A stretch of 64,000 nt of DNA from the NCBI GenBank assembly GCA_045648445.1, contig JAZRNY010000004.1, positions 39,970-103,969 of the forward strand, read 5' to 3'. Under the pieces are notes generated by a model. It had not been told where the DNA came from. It saw nothing but the letters and a program-made list of their open reading frames with translations, and did no database searches. Source of the DNA: SIG607 sp045648445. Lineage in GTDB: Bacteria > Bacillota > Clostridia > Oscillospirales > Acutalibacteraceae. Of this stretch, positions 34,861 through 44,198 are shown in pieces; position 1 is the first letter of the stretch; every line of letters begins with the position of its first letter. A program made the position numbers and the translations under genes.

Positions 34861-35516
34861 TACGCTTTTGCTCCGTTAATCTCAAGATAAGCTTTAATAC
34901 GGTCAACGTTTTCTCTGTTCTTCTCGTCTTCTTCAAGATATTCGATAATATCATATACGTCAACAACGGAATATACGGGGAAACCGAATTCCTCACCTAC
35001 TTCAGCCATAGCGCTCTTTTCGGTTTGTCCCTTTTCTTTTCTATCTACCATTACGAAGGTAGCGGCAACCTTTGTACCTTTAAGAGAAGAAAGAATATTC
35101 ATACTCTCTCTGATAGCGGTTCCTGCGGTAATAACGTCTTCAACGATAACGATTTCCTCATTTTCCTGTGGCTTATAACCAACGAAAACGCCGCCTTCAC
35201 CATGGTCTTTTTCCTCTTTTCTATTAAAGAAGAAAGGCACGTCAAGACCTTCTCTTGAAAGTGCGCAAGCAACCGATACGGCAATCGGAATACCCTTATA
35301 AGCAGGTCCGTAAAGAACAGTACGCTTGTTGCCTACCTTTTCAAAATATGCTTTAGCGTAAAACTCGCCAAGCTTCATAATTTGGTCGCCTGTTTTAATA
35401 TCGCCTGCGTTGATAAAGTAAGGAATTTTTCTACCGCTTTTTGCAGTAAAGTCACCAAACTTTAATACGCCCGCTCCTTCAAGGAACTGTATAAACTCTC
35501 TTTTATAGCTTTCCAT
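34860..35516 (-). CDS. pyrE: Orotate phosphoribosyltransferase
   Basis: 218 residues from the ATG at 35516 (AAGGAGAG upstream); a start at 35543 lies inside the PHP gene and lacks a site. The PRPP loop IVIVEDVITAGTAIRES and the flexible RKEEKDHGEGG loop are clear. It makes OMP from orotate and PRPP. It follows the PHP gene inside the pyrimidine operon. Confidence 0.95.
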   Translation of the reverse strand: MESYKREFIQFLEGAGVLKFGDFTAKSGRKIPYFINAGDIKTGDQIMKLGEFYAKAYFEKVGNKRTVLYGPAYKGIPIAVSVACALSREGLDVPFFFNRKEEKDHGEGGVFVGYKPQENEEIVIVEDVITAGTAIRESMNILSSLKGTKVAATFVMVDRKEKGQTEKSAMAEVGEEFGFPVYSVVDVYDIIEYLEEDEKNRENVDRIKAYLEINGAKA

Positions 35517-35533
35517 TTTTTTCTCTCCTTTTA

Positions 35534-36334
35534 TTATTTGCATATATAAAATTTATCTTCTTCTGTTAAACCCAGATAATCTATAGCGCGGTTAAAATAA
35601 TAATCGCATTGCTTAAATCCATCCGGAGTATGAGCATCGCTTCCCATATAAAATTTACAACCTTCTTGCTTTGCAATTTTATACGGTCTTAAAAGGATAT
35701 CAGCCTCATTATCAGCAAATTTCATATCATCTTTGTTGATTTCGATTCCCATACCGACCTTTGCGGCTCTATGGAATAATCTTTTTAAGGTATCCTCGGG
35801 CAAATTACCTATTATTTCCAATAATTCTTCACGAGATGATGCCAAAAGACTGCAGGTAGGATGCGCAAGTCCCACCTTATTAAACGGAAGGTCCTGATTC
35901 AAAATAAAATCGAATCGGTTTATCCAACAGTCCATTCTTCCCTTTGTGGTTTTATGTTCTTCTTTTATTGTGAATTTTTCGTGTAAATGCGTAGTTGGAA
36001 TAATGATAAAGTCGAGTTTATCATACTTATCACGTGATAAACCCAAATTCATATCTTTATCAATTTCGGTTTCCACTCCAAAAAAGAATTTTATACCGTC
36101 ACACTGTGGCAAAGGCTTTATAGAAGAAACGTAATCAAAGTTTTGAATCTTGTACCACGGCGCTTCAGCCGAAGCAGGAACGTCGCCGTCCCAACAGTGA
36201 TCTGTTACACAAACGGTTTTTAGGTTATTTTCCTTTGCGTACTTTAAAATTCGCTCTGCAGTTTGCTTAAGATGTTTTGCGCAAAGCGAAAGTGATGAAT
36301 GAATGTGCAAATCGTTATCCCACGTATAACGCAT
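35534..36334 (-). CDS. PHP-domain phosphoesterase inside the pyr operon
   Basis: 266 residues. The metal motif NDLHIHSSLSLCA at about 7-19, VCVTDHCWDG, then HPTCSLL and GSDAHTPDG are typical of PHP phosphoesterases. AAAGGGTG precedes the ATG. It sits between pyrF and pyrE and is tightly joined to both, which suggests co-expression with UMP synthesis. PHP members cleave phosphate esters such as histidinol phosphate or nucleotides; a nucleotide-linked role is inferred only from position. Confidence 0.88.
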   Translation of the reverse strand: MRYTWDNDLHIHSSLSLCAKHLKQTAERILKYAKENNLKTVCVTDHCWDGDVPASAEAPWYKIQNFDYVSSIKPLPQCDGIKFFFGVETEIDKDMNLGLSRDKYDKLDFIIIPTTHLHEKFTIKEEHKTTKGRMDCWINRFDFILNQDLPFNKVGLAHPTCSLLASSREELLEIIGNLPEDTLKRLFHRAAKVGMGIEINKDDMKFADNEADILLRPYKIAKQEGCKFYMGSDAHTPDGFKQCDYYFNRAIDYLGLTEEDKFYICK

Positions 36335-36351
36335 ATTATCACCCTTTACGG

Positions 36352-37050
36352 TTAATCACAAAATTCTGCTACGCATCTTTCGTAAGCGGCTACGGGGTCT
36401 TCTGCAGCAGTAATAGGTCTGCCTACAACAATATAGTCACTTCCGATTTTCTTAGCCTCGGCAGGAGTCATAACACGCTTCTGATCTCCGATATCGCCGT
36501 CAGCAAAACGCACACCGGGAGTAACGGTCAAGAATTTTTCTCCGCAGGTTTCGTGAACCTTGCCTGCCTCAAGAGGAGAACATACTACACCGTCAAGACC
36601 TGCAACAGCGGCATTTTTAGCATAATGCATAACAACCTTATCTATAGGTTCTTTAATAAGAAGATCGTTTTCCATACGTTCCTGATCGGTAGAGGTAAGC
36701 TGAGTTACCGCAATAAGCAAAGGACGACTACCATCGGGACGGGTAAGACCTTCTAATGCTGCCTGCATCATAGTAATAGTTCCTGCGGCGTGAAGATTGG
36801 TCATATCAACGTCAAGACCGCTTAAAACCGCCATACTCTTTTTAACTGTATTAGGAATATCATGAAGTTTTAAGTCAAGAAATATTTTATGACCTCTTGC
36901 CTTTATATCCTTAACAATCTGAGGACCTTCGGCATAAAAAAGTTCCATACCGATTTTTACGAAAGGTTTTCTTCCTGTAAACTTATCCAAAAAGTTCATA
37001 ACCTGCTCTTTAGAAGAAAAGTCACAAGCAATAATTACGTCTTTACCCAT
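36352..37050 (-). CDS. pyrF: Orotidine 5'-phosphate decarboxylase
   Basis: 232 residues. The catalytic DLKLHDIPNTV motif is at about 58-68; IACDF at the start and GRPITAAEDPVAAYE at the end fit the phosphate-binding loop. It makes UMP from OMP. GGAGG precedes the ATG, which overlaps the pyrD stop by one base. Confidence 0.96.
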   Translation of the reverse strand: MGKDVIIACDFSSKEQVMNFLDKFTGRKPFVKIGMELFYAEGPQIVKDIKARGHKIFLDLKLHDIPNTVKKSMAVLSGLDVDMTNLHAAGTITMMQAALEGLTRPDGSRPLLIAVTQLTSTDQERMENDLLIKEPIDKVVMHYAKNAAVAGLDGVVCSPLEAGKVHETCGEKFLTVTPGVRFADGDIGDQKRVMTPAEAKKIGSDYIVVGRPITAAEDPVAAYERCVAEFCD

Positions 37051-37961
37051 TAGTGAGCGCCTCCTATAATTTCTTTTAAATCTTTAATCCCGTATTTTTC
37101 CATAACGCGGGGCAAATCATTAATAATATCTTTGCAAGCAAAGGGGTCAATAAGGTTTGCTGCGCCTACTTCAACGGCAGTAGCGCCTGCAAGCATCATT
37201 TCAATAACATCCTCTGCAGTAGAAATACCACCCATACCTACAATAGGTATATTAACTGCTTCGTAAACCTGATAAACCATTCTTAATGCAACCGGTTTTA
37301 TGGCAGGGCCGGAAAAGCCGCCCATTTTATTTGCAATAACAGGTTTTTTAGTTTTTAAATCAATTCTCATACCTAGCAGAGTATTTATCATACTTATTCC
37401 GTCAGCACCTGCTTCTTCACAAGCCTTTGCAATAGAAACAATATCGGTAACGTTTGGAGAAAGTTTGATAATAACAGGCTTTTTGGTTACTGCTTTAACG
37501 GCTTTTGTAACCTCGGCTGCCGCTTCGGGCGAAGTGCCGAAACTCATACCTCCGCCGTGAACGTTAGGACAGGAAACGTTAACTTCAAGCCAACCAACCT
37601 GTTCTTCTTTATCTAATTTTTCGCAAGTATAAGCATAATCTTCAATTGCAAAACCGCTTACGTTTGCCATAACCGGTTTATTAAAACATTTTTTAAGTAA
37701 GGGTAATTCTTTTTCTATAACAGCATCAACACCGGGGTTTTGAAGTCCGACAGCGTTAATCATACCCATATCACATTCAGCAATTCTTGGCGTAGGATTT
37801 CCAAAACGAGCATCCTTTGTAGTACCCTTAAAAGAAAAAGTACCTAAACAGTTAATATCATATATTTCGGCAAATTCGTAGCCAAAACCAAAAGTACCCG
37901 ATGCAGGAATAACGGGGTTATCAAGTTTTATACCGCAAAGGTCAACCGATAAATTTACCAT
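37050..37961 (-). CDS. pyrD: Dihydroorotate dehydrogenase, class 1B catalytic subunit
   Basis: 303 residues. ASGTFGFGYEFAE at the start, LEVNVSCPNVHGGGMSFG with the active-site cysteine of class 1B, and VGMGGISTAEDVIEMMLAGA for FMN phosphate. Class 1B enzymes use NAD through PyrK, the next gene above. The start overlaps the pyrK stop by seven bases. Confidence 0.96.
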   Translation of the reverse strand: MVNLSVDLCGIKLDNPVIPASGTFGFGYEFAEIYDINCLGTFSFKGTTKDARFGNPTPRIAECDMGMINAVGLQNPGVDAVIEKELPLLKKCFNKPVMANVSGFAIEDYAYTCEKLDKEEQVGWLEVNVSCPNVHGGGMSFGTSPEAAAEVTKAVKAVTKKPVIIKLSPNVTDIVSIAKACEEAGADGISMINTLLGMRIDLKTKKPVIANKMGGFSGPAIKPVALRMVYQVYEAVNIPIVGMGGISTAEDVIEMMLAGATAVEVGAANLIDPFACKDIINDLPRVMEKYGIKDLKEIIGGAH

Positions 37962-38686
37962 ATTATTTCCTCCCTTACGAGCACAGGACCGTCTTTACAA
38001 ATACGTTTGTTACCGTATTTTGTTTTACAAGAACAACCCATACAAGCGCCAAATCCGCAACCCATTCTTTCTTCAAAACTGTACTGACCGCTTGTTTTTG
38101 CAACACCTTCGATAGCCTTAAACATAGGCATAGGTCCGCAAGTAAAGAAATAAGAATAGTCGATTTCTTTAAGTACGTCGGTAACAAATCCTTTTGTACC
38201 AAAACTTCCGTCAGCAGTAGTTATATATACTGTTGCGCCGAGTTTTTCAAATTCTTCTTTATAAAAAACGTCGTCTTTACTGTTAAATCCTAAAATCACC
38301 GTAGGTTTAACGCCGTTTTTAACAAGTTCTTTTGCAACACCGTACATTGGAGGAACACCAACGCCACCACCAATAACTACGGGATTTTCAAGTGCCAAAT
38401 AAGTGTCAAAACCATTACCTAAACCGTTTAAAATATCGAGACTCTCCCCCGCTTTCATTAAGGCGAGTTGTTCGGTTCCGCTTCCGACGATTTTATAAAT
38501 AATTGTAATGGTTTGGCTGTCAAAATCGCAAACGGAAATTGGACGACGAAGATATTTTCCGCTGAGTTTAATATTAATAAACTGTCCGGGCTTAGTGAGA
38601 GATGAAGTATCTCCCCTAAGCACCATTTTCATTATATCCTTAGCAATTTTTTCATTACTAAGTATTTCAACAATTTGTTGTTTCAT
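37955..38686 (-). CDS. pyrK: Dihydroorotate dehydrogenase electron transfer subunit PyrK
   Basis: 243 residues from the ATG at 38686 (AAAGGTG upstream); the frame is open far upstream inside carB but that is chance. RRPISVCDF binds FAD, VIGGGVGVPPMYGVAKEL binds NAD, and the C-terminus has the [2Fe-2S] cysteines CGFGACMGCSC with a later ICKDGPV. It passes electrons from PyrD to NAD+. Confidence 0.95.
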   Translation of the reverse strand: MKQQIVEILSNEKIAKDIMKMVLRGDTSSLTKPGQFINIKLSGKYLRRPISVCDFDSQTITIIYKIVGSGTEQLALMKAGESLDILNGLGNGFDTYLALENPVVIGGGVGVPPMYGVAKELVKNGVKPTVILGFNSKDDVFYKEEFEKLGATVYITTADGSFGTKGFVTDVLKEIDYSYFFTCGPMPMFKAIEGVAKTSGQYSFEERMGCGFGACMGCSCKTKYGNKRICKDGPVLVREEIIW

Positions 38687-38696
38687 TTTTTCACCT

Positions 38697-41600
38697 TTAA
38701 GCATCAATGGTAGAAATCGTAAGGGTGGTTTCCTCAAGTACGTCAAGTAAAACCTTAACTGTATCAAGAGCAGTAAATATAGTAACGTTATTTTCGGTAG
38801 CAAGTTTTCTGATTTCGGTACCGTCACTATTAACACCCTGAGAAGAAATATCCTTTGTATTAATAACGTAGGCAATATGGCCTTGACGGATAGCGTTTGG
38901 AATTTCTTCACTGCCTTCATTAATTTTAGCAAGAATGTGAGTACGGATACCGTGTTCTTTAAGGAATTGTGCGGTTCCCTTTGTTGCCTCGATGTTAAAT
39001 CCGAGTTCATAAAAACGACGGATAAGCGGTAATGCTTCTTCTTTGTCTTTATCTGCTATTGTAACAAGAACAGTTCCGTAGTTTTGGAGTTTCATACCCG
39101 AAGCCTGAAGTGCCTTATAAAGTGCGCGGTTAAGTTTATCATCATAACCGATTGCTTCACCGGTAGACTTCATTTCGGGAGAAAGGTATGCGTCAAGTCC
39201 GCGAAGTTTATTAAAGGAGAATACGGGAACCTTTACGTACCAACGTTTCTTTTCTTCGGGATAAAGACTGAATATACCAAGTTCTTTAAGACTCTTACCC
39301 AAAATAACTTCGGTAGCAATATCTGCAAGGCTATAGCCTGTAGATTTCGAAAGGAAAGGAACGGTACGAGAAGAACGTGGGTTAACCTCGATTATATAAA
39401 CGTCATCCTTTTCGTCAACTATAAACTGAATATTATAAAGGCCTATAATACCAATGCCAATACCAAGTTTTTTAGCGTACTGAAGAATAGTACCTCTAAC
39501 CTTGTCAGAAATGCTGAAGGTGGGATATACGCTGATAGAGTCACCTGAATGCACACCGGTTCTTTCAACAAGTTCCATAATACCGGGAACAAATACGTCT
39601 CTGCCGTCGCAAATTGCGTCAACTTCAACCTCTTTACCCTGAATGTATTTATCAACCAAAACAGGTTTATCTTCGTCAATTTCAACGGCAGTTTTTAAAT
39701 AGTGACGAAGTTGGTCTTCGTTAGCAACTATTTGCATTGCTCTACCGCCAAGAACGAAACTCGGACGAACAAGTACGGGATAACCTATTTCGTTAGCAGC
39801 ATCAAGACCTGCTTGAATACTTGTTACAGCCTTACCTTTTGGTTGCGGAATATTAAGTTCGCGAAGAAGTTTTTCAAAACTGTCGCGGTTTTCAGCGCGT
39901 TCAATAGCAGCGCAATCGGTACCGATAATCTTAACGCCTCTCTTCATAAGAGGTTCAGCAAGATTAATTGCAGTTTGACCGCCAAGAGAAGCAACAACAC
40001 CCTCGGGCTTTTCAAATTCAATAATGTTCATAACATCTTCGGGAGTTAAAGGTTCGAAATAAAGTTTATCTGCCGTAGTGTAGTCGGTAGAAACTGTTTC
40101 GGGGTTATTGTTAATAATAATAGCCTCGTATCCCGAATTTTTAATAGTGGTTACAGCGTGAACGGTAGAATAGTCGAATTCTACGCCCTGACCTATACGG
40201 ATAGGACCTGCACCAAGCACAACAATTTTCTTTTTATCGGTGAGACGTGAAGCATTTTCGCCGGTATAAGAAGAATAGAAATACGGAATATATGCGCCTG
40301 TATGACAGGTATCAACCATTTTAAATACAGGGAAAAGATTATTTTCTTTTCTGAAGTTATATACATCAATTTCGTCGCAATTCCACATTCTTGCAGTATA
40401 TTTATCGGAGAAGCCCATTTTCTTGGCTGCCGTTAACACTTCAAGATTAAAGGGATTGGATTTTAGATTTTCTTCCATATCAATAATATTCTTTATTGCT
40501 TCAAGGAAGAATGCGGTAATTTTGGTGATTTCGTGAATTTCTGCTACGGTAGCACCTCTGTACAAAAGTTCCGCAATAGCAAAAATATTATCGTCTCTGA
40601 ATTCTTTAATGTAATTCTTCAACTCTTCGTCACTCATATCATCAAACTTATGGTGATAAAGGTGGTTTACCCCTATTTCAAGTGAACGTATACCCTTTAA
40701 AAGACATTCTTCAAGGTTACTGCCTATACCCATAACCTCGCCTGTTGCCTTCATTTGAGTGCCAAGCAAATTAGATGCGTTGGTAAACTTATCAAATGGG
40801 AAACGAGGAAGTTTAGCAATTACGTAATCAAGTTGAGGTTCGAAAGAAGCGTTTGTATTTGCAATAGCAATTTCTTCAAGTGCCATACCGAGAGCAATTT
40901 TAGCGGTTACTCTGGCAATAGGATAACCCGAAGCCTTTGAAGCAAGGGCAGAAGAACGTGAAACTCTGGGGTTAACTTCAATAAGGTAATATTCGCTGCT
41001 ATTAGGATTAAGTGCAAACTGTACGTTACATCCACCACAAATTTTAAGTTCCTTAATAAGCTTAATAGCGGAATCGTTAAGCATCTTAAGGTCGTGGTCG
41101 TTAAGAGTCATAATAGGAGCAACAACCAATGAGTCACCTGTATGAACACCAACGGGGTCGATATTTTCCATACCGCAGATGGTTATAGCGTGGTCATTAG
41201 AGTCACGCATAACCTCAAATTCAATTTCCTTATAACCCTTAACACTCTTTTCAATAAGAACCTGATGTACGGGAGAAAGTTTAAAAGCGTTAAGACCAAT
41301 TTCAACAAGTTCTTCCTCGTTGTTGGCAAATCCACCGCCGGTACCACCCAAAGTAAATGCAGGACGAAGAACTACGGGATAACCGATTTTTTCGGCAGCA
41401 ATTTTTGCTTCATCAATACTGTATGTGATTTCGGAAGGAATTGTAGGTTCGCCGATAGACTGGCAAAGTTCTTTAAAGAGTTCTCTATCTTCGGCGCGTT
41501 CGATACTCTCGCTTGAAGTACCTAAAAGTTCAACGCCACACTCCTTTAAAATACCCTTCTTTTCGAGTTGCATAGCAATATTAAGGCCTGTTTGTCCGCC

Positions 41601-41870
41601 TATACCCGGAACAATTGCATCGGGACGTTCATAACGTAAGATTTTTGCAATATATTCAAGGGTTAAAGGTTCCATATAAACCTTATCGGCAACCGTTGTA
41701 TCGGTCATAATGGTTGCAGGGTTAGAGTTACAAAGAATAACTTCATAACCTTCTTCTTTAAGCGCAAGACAAGCCTGAGTACCTGCATAGTCGAATTCAG
41801 CAGCCTGACCTATAACAATTGGGCCTGAGCCGATTATAAGTACTTTTTTAATATCCGTTCTTTTAGCCAT
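38697..41870 (-). CDS. carB: Carbamoyl-phosphate synthase large subunit
   Basis: 1057 residues, full length. Two ATP-grasp halves, each opening with a KVLIIGSGPIVIGQ or IVVLGAGPIRIGQ motif, with GYPVVLRPAF and GYPVLVRPSF loops, and an allosteric MGS-like domain at the end (NIEATKGTAQFLKEHGI). It makes carbamoyl phosphate from bicarbonate, ammonia and ATP. The glutaminase subunit gene carA is not in this operon or elsewhere in the window, so it must lie outside or be missing. Confidence 0.96.
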   Translation of the reverse strand: MAKRTDIKKVLIIGSGPIVIGQAAEFDYAGTQACLALKEEGYEVILCNSNPATIMTDTTVADKVYMEPLTLEYIAKILRYERPDAIVPGIGGQTGLNIAMQLEKKGILKECGVELLGTSSESIERAEDRELFKELCQSIGEPTIPSEITYSIDEAKIAAEKIGYPVVLRPAFTLGGTGGGFANNEEELVEIGLNAFKLSPVHQVLIEKSVKGYKEIEFEVMRDSNDHAITICGMENIDPVGVHTGDSLVVAPIMTLNDHDLKMLNDSAIKLIKELKICGGCNVQFALNPNSSEYYLIEVNPRVSRSSALASKASGYPIARVTAKIALGMALEEIAIANTNASFEPQLDYVIAKLPRFPFDKFTNASNLLGTQMKATGEVMGIGSNLEECLLKGIRSLEIGVNHLYHHKFDDMSDEELKNYIKEFRDDNIFAIAELLYRGATVAEIHEITKITAFFLEAIKNIIDMEENLKSNPFNLEVLTAAKKMGFSDKYTARMWNCDEIDVYNFRKENNLFPVFKMVDTCHTGAYIPYFYSSYTGENASRLTDKKKIVVLGAGPIRIGQGVEFDYSTVHAVTTIKNSGYEAIIINNNPETVSTDYTTADKLYFEPLTPEDVMNIIEFEKPEGVVASLGGQTAINLAEPLMKRGVKIIGTDCAAIERAENRDSFEKLLRELNIPQPKGKAVTSIQAGLDAANEIGYPVLVRPSFVLGGRAMQIVANEDQLRHYLKTAVEIDEDKPVLVDKYIQGKEVEVDAICDGRDVFVPGIMELVERTGVHSGDSISVYPTFSISDKVRGTILQYAKKLGIGIGIIGLYNIQFIVDEKDDVYIIEVNPRSSRTVPFLSKSTGYSLADIATEVILGKSLKELGIFSLYPEEKKRWYVKVPVFSFNKLRGLDAYLSPEMKSTGEAIGYDDKLNRALYKALQASGMKLQNYGTVLVTIADKDKEEALPLIRRFYELGFNIEATKGTAQFLKEHGIRTHILAKINEGSEEIPNAIRQGHIAYVINTKDISSQGVNSDGTEIRKLATENNVTIFTALDTVKVLLDVLEETTLTISTIDA

Positions 41871-41884
41871 TTTTCTTTCCTCCG

Positions 41885-43153
41885 TTATATTTTAAGTTCA
41901 TTATATACTGTTTTGCCGTCGCACAAAGTAAGTTTGCATTTTCCGTAAAGTTCCTCGTTTTCAAACGGAGTTGCTTTACCGCAAGACAAAAAGTTCTTAC
42001 TTTCAACCACGTATTTTTCATAAAGGTCAAAAACCGTTAAATTAGCATTGCTTCCAACCTTTATTTCTCCGCCTATTCCAAAACGCTTTTTAGCATTTAC
42101 GTTTAGCAGTTCTATAAGTTTTTCGAGGGTTATTATACCCGTTTTAACAAGTTTTGTGTAACATACCGCAAAGGCAGTTTCAATTCCCACGACACCCATA
42201 AGACTTTTGCTAAGACCTTTTGATTTTTCTTCGGCGCTATGAGGCGCATGGTCTGTGGCAATTACGTCAATGGTTCCGTCTTTTATTCCTTCAACAAGGG
42301 CAAGTCTATCCTCTTCGCTTCTTATTGGAGGATTCATTTTAAATCGGCCCTCATCCTTTAACATCATATCGTTCATTGTAAGGTAATGCGGACCTGTTTC
42401 ACAGGTAATATCCACCCCGTCAGCCTTGGCTTTTCTTATGATTTCAACACTTTCTTTGGTTGAAATATGGCAAACGTGATATTTACAGCCTGTTTTTTTA
42501 ACAAGTTCTATATCTCGCTTAATGGGACCCCATTCACTTTCAGAACATATTCCTTTATGTCCGTTTAATCTTGCATATTCGCCGTCGTGAATATATCCGC
42601 CGAAAAGCAAATCGTTATCTTCACAGTGAGCAGATATTATTTTTCCTAATTTTTTTACCGTTTCCATAGCAGAAAGCATCATACTTTCGCTCTGCACACC
42701 TCTGCCGTCGTCCGAATAGCCGATAACGTAGTCCTTCATTTCCGTTATATCGGAAAGTTCTTCACCCTTTTGACCTTTTGTAATAGTTCCAAAAGGATGC
42801 ACGTGAATAACTGCGTCTTTTTCGATTATATCAAGTTGCTCCTTTAAATGAGCAAAGGTATCGGGACAAGGATTTAAGTTAGGCATTGAACACACGTCGG
42901 TATATCCGCCTGCCGCACTTGCAACAGTTCCGCTTTTTATGGTCTCCTTATAAAAAAAACCCGGCTCTCGAAGATGAACGTGAACATCAACGAACCCGGG
43001 AAAAACAGTAAGCCCTTTTAAATCGAAACAAATAGCAGAGGGAGAAACTAAATCACGTCCAACCGCTGATATTTTGCTGTCGGAAATAATAATATCTTGA
43101 ACTGAAAATTGTCCGCCGTAGTAAACGTTAGCATTTTTAAGCAGCATTTCCAT
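41885..43153 (-). CDS. pyrC: Dihydroorotase
   Basis: 422 residues from the ATG at 43153, chosen for AGGAGG nine bases upstream; the frame runs on upstream into the repeat but without a site. The metal motif DVHVHLREPGFFYKET at about 59-74, HVCHISTKESV, TGPHYLTMND and ATDHAPHSAEEK fit a class I (PyrC/AllB type) dihydroorotase. It closes carbamoyl-aspartate to dihydroorotate. First gene of the pyrimidine operon, behind a long leader. Confidence 0.95.
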   Translation of the reverse strand: MEMLLKNANVYYGGQFSVQDIIISDSKISAVGRDLVSPSAICFDLKGLTVFPGFVDVHVHLREPGFFYKETIKSGTVASAAGGYTDVCSMPNLNPCPDTFAHLKEQLDIIEKDAVIHVHPFGTITKGQKGEELSDITEMKDYVIGYSDDGRGVQSESMMLSAMETVKKLGKIISAHCEDNDLLFGGYIHDGEYARLNGHKGICSESEWGPIKRDIELVKKTGCKYHVCHISTKESVEIIRKAKADGVDITCETGPHYLTMNDMMLKDEGRFKMNPPIRSEEDRLALVEGIKDGTIDVIATDHAPHSAEEKSKGLSKSLMGVVGIETAFAVCYTKLVKTGIITLEKLIELLNVNAKKRFGIGGEIKVGSNANLTVFDLYEKYVVESKNFLSCGKATPFENEELYGKCKLTLCDGKTVYNELKI

Positions 43154-43190
43154 TGTTCTTCCTCCTAATAGTTTATAATGATTGTTGTTT

Positions 43191-43373
43191 GTCGAAACGC
43201 TGGAAAGCGCTTCGACAAGCCACTTTTCAAGTGGCTTTTGCAAAATTAAATTGTGGAATTTAATTTTGCACGACACTCATTGCAATGGGTAATGACAAAT
43301 TTTCTTTGAAAATTTGTCATAAAATCAAAGATTTTATGTCGAAACTTACAAGTTTCGACTTTCATTAACCATT
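43191..43373 (+). repeat. Family 2 repeat, long copy (seven hairpins)
   Basis: Hairpins in order: 43191-43216 (GTCGAA/TTCGAC outer), 43217-43237 (AAGCCACTT), 43240-43269 (GCAAAATTAAATT), 43278-43287 (CATTGCAATG), 43294-43318 (GACAAATTTTC), 43321-43335 (AAAATC) and 43338-43359 (GTCGAAACTT), then TTTCATTAACCAT. It lies in the transcribed leader of pyrC, between the terminator and the ribosome site. Confidence 0.92.
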
Positions 43374-43380
43374 ATTACAC

Positions 43381-43408
43381 AAAAAAACAGCCTCGCCGAC
43401 CGGCAAGG
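43381..43408 (-). terminator. Terminator in the pyrC leader (possible attenuator)
   Basis: On the minus strand CCTTGCCGGTCGGCGAGG forms a strong hairpin followed by CTGTTTTTTT, about 60 bases after the transcription start. CCGGCAGG about 40 bases upstream is nearly complementary to CCTTGCCGG and could form a competing structure. No PyrR-type binding loop is recognised. Confidence 0.7.
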
Positions 43409-43476
43409 TGTTCCCTTTATGTCAAATACATAAATTATAGCCTGCCGGCAAAAGCCGAATCAGATTTATTTCAATT

Positions 43477-43505
43477 ATAATACCATAAGCAAAATAAATT
43501 GTCAA
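43477..43505 (-). promoter_or_regulatory. Promoter of the pyrimidine operon
   Basis: On the minus strand TTGACA (43500-43505), 17-base spacer, TATTAT (43477-43482). The message should start near 43470, giving a leader of about 315 bases before pyrC. Confidence 0.8.
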
Positions 43506-43589
43506 GAAAATAAGTAATTGAATATTATAAAAAATATCCGTAAATTTTTAATATTAATTATATATAATATATAAAAGTTGACTTTTTTC

Positions 43590-43618
43590 TTGAAAGTTTT
43601 GAGTATGTGTACTATAAT
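43590..43618 (+). promoter_or_regulatory. Promoter of the DUF2953-gerW unit
   Basis: TTGAAA (43590-43595), 17-base spacer, TATAAT (43613-43618). Confidence 0.75.
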
Positions 43619-43646
43619 GGGTATATTAAATTAAAGGACAAACTGT

Positions 43647-44198
43647 ATGATAACACCTTTTATAATACTTGGTATTCTTTTGGCTTTAATTGTTTTAATA
43701 TTGCTTTTTAACATTAAAGTATCGGTAAAAATTGATTACGCCGACAATGTTTTTACCGAAATAAAACTTTTCGGTAAATCTGTTAAAAGCAAGGGTACTT
43801 TCAAAAAGATTTTAAAACATTTAGGCTTTAAGGGTACTGTCAACTTTCTTTTCGGCGAAGAAATAGGATTTTTCAACCGTCTTAAATATATACTGAAAAA
43901 ACTTATTGTTTCGCATTTTAAACTTAATATTTCAATATCGGGAGAAGATGCTGCTCAAACCGCACTTTTATACGGCGGAGTATGTTCAGTTATATATCCT
44001 GTAGTGGCTTTTTTAGAAACATTCATCACCTTTAAAGAGGATGATATGAAAATAATTTGCAACTACGAAAAAGAAGTCAGCGAACTCCATTTATTTATAG
44101 AAGCAAAAGTAAAAGTGTTTTATCTATTAAAGGCAGGATTTAAACTCATTCCCGTAATTAAAGCAATTTTAAGAGAGGTTAAAGAAAATGAGCAATAA
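43647..44198 (+). CDS. DUF2953 protein (YtfI-like)
   Basis: 183 residues. One N-terminal membrane segment (about 3-23, FIILGILLALIVLILLFNI) and a soluble domain ending in FYLLKAGFKLIPVIKAILRE. DUF2953 proteins pair with GerW in spore formers, as ytfI-ytfJ of Bacillus subtilis, and the next gene here is gerW with an 11-base overlap. Function unknown; sporulation link from the pairing. Confidence 0.85.
   Translation: MITPFIILGILLALIVLILLFNIKVSVKIDYADNVFTEIKLFGKSVKSKGTFKKILKHLGFKGTVNFLFGEEIGFFNRLKYILKKLIVSHFKLNISISGEDAAQTALLYGGVCSVIYPVVAFLETFITFKEDDMKIICNYEKEVSELHLFIEAKVKVFYLLKAGFKLIPVIKAILREVKENEQ

Noticed and set aside
38687..39010. Long N-terminal extension of PyrK
   Set aside because: It overlaps carB by over 300 bases and is leucine-rich nonsense; the ATG at 38686 has a good ribosome site and fits the family start.
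43381..43470. PyrR-binding leader or T-box riboswitch in front of pyrC
   Set aside because: No PyrR loop consensus and no T-box sequence can be found; only the terminator is supported.
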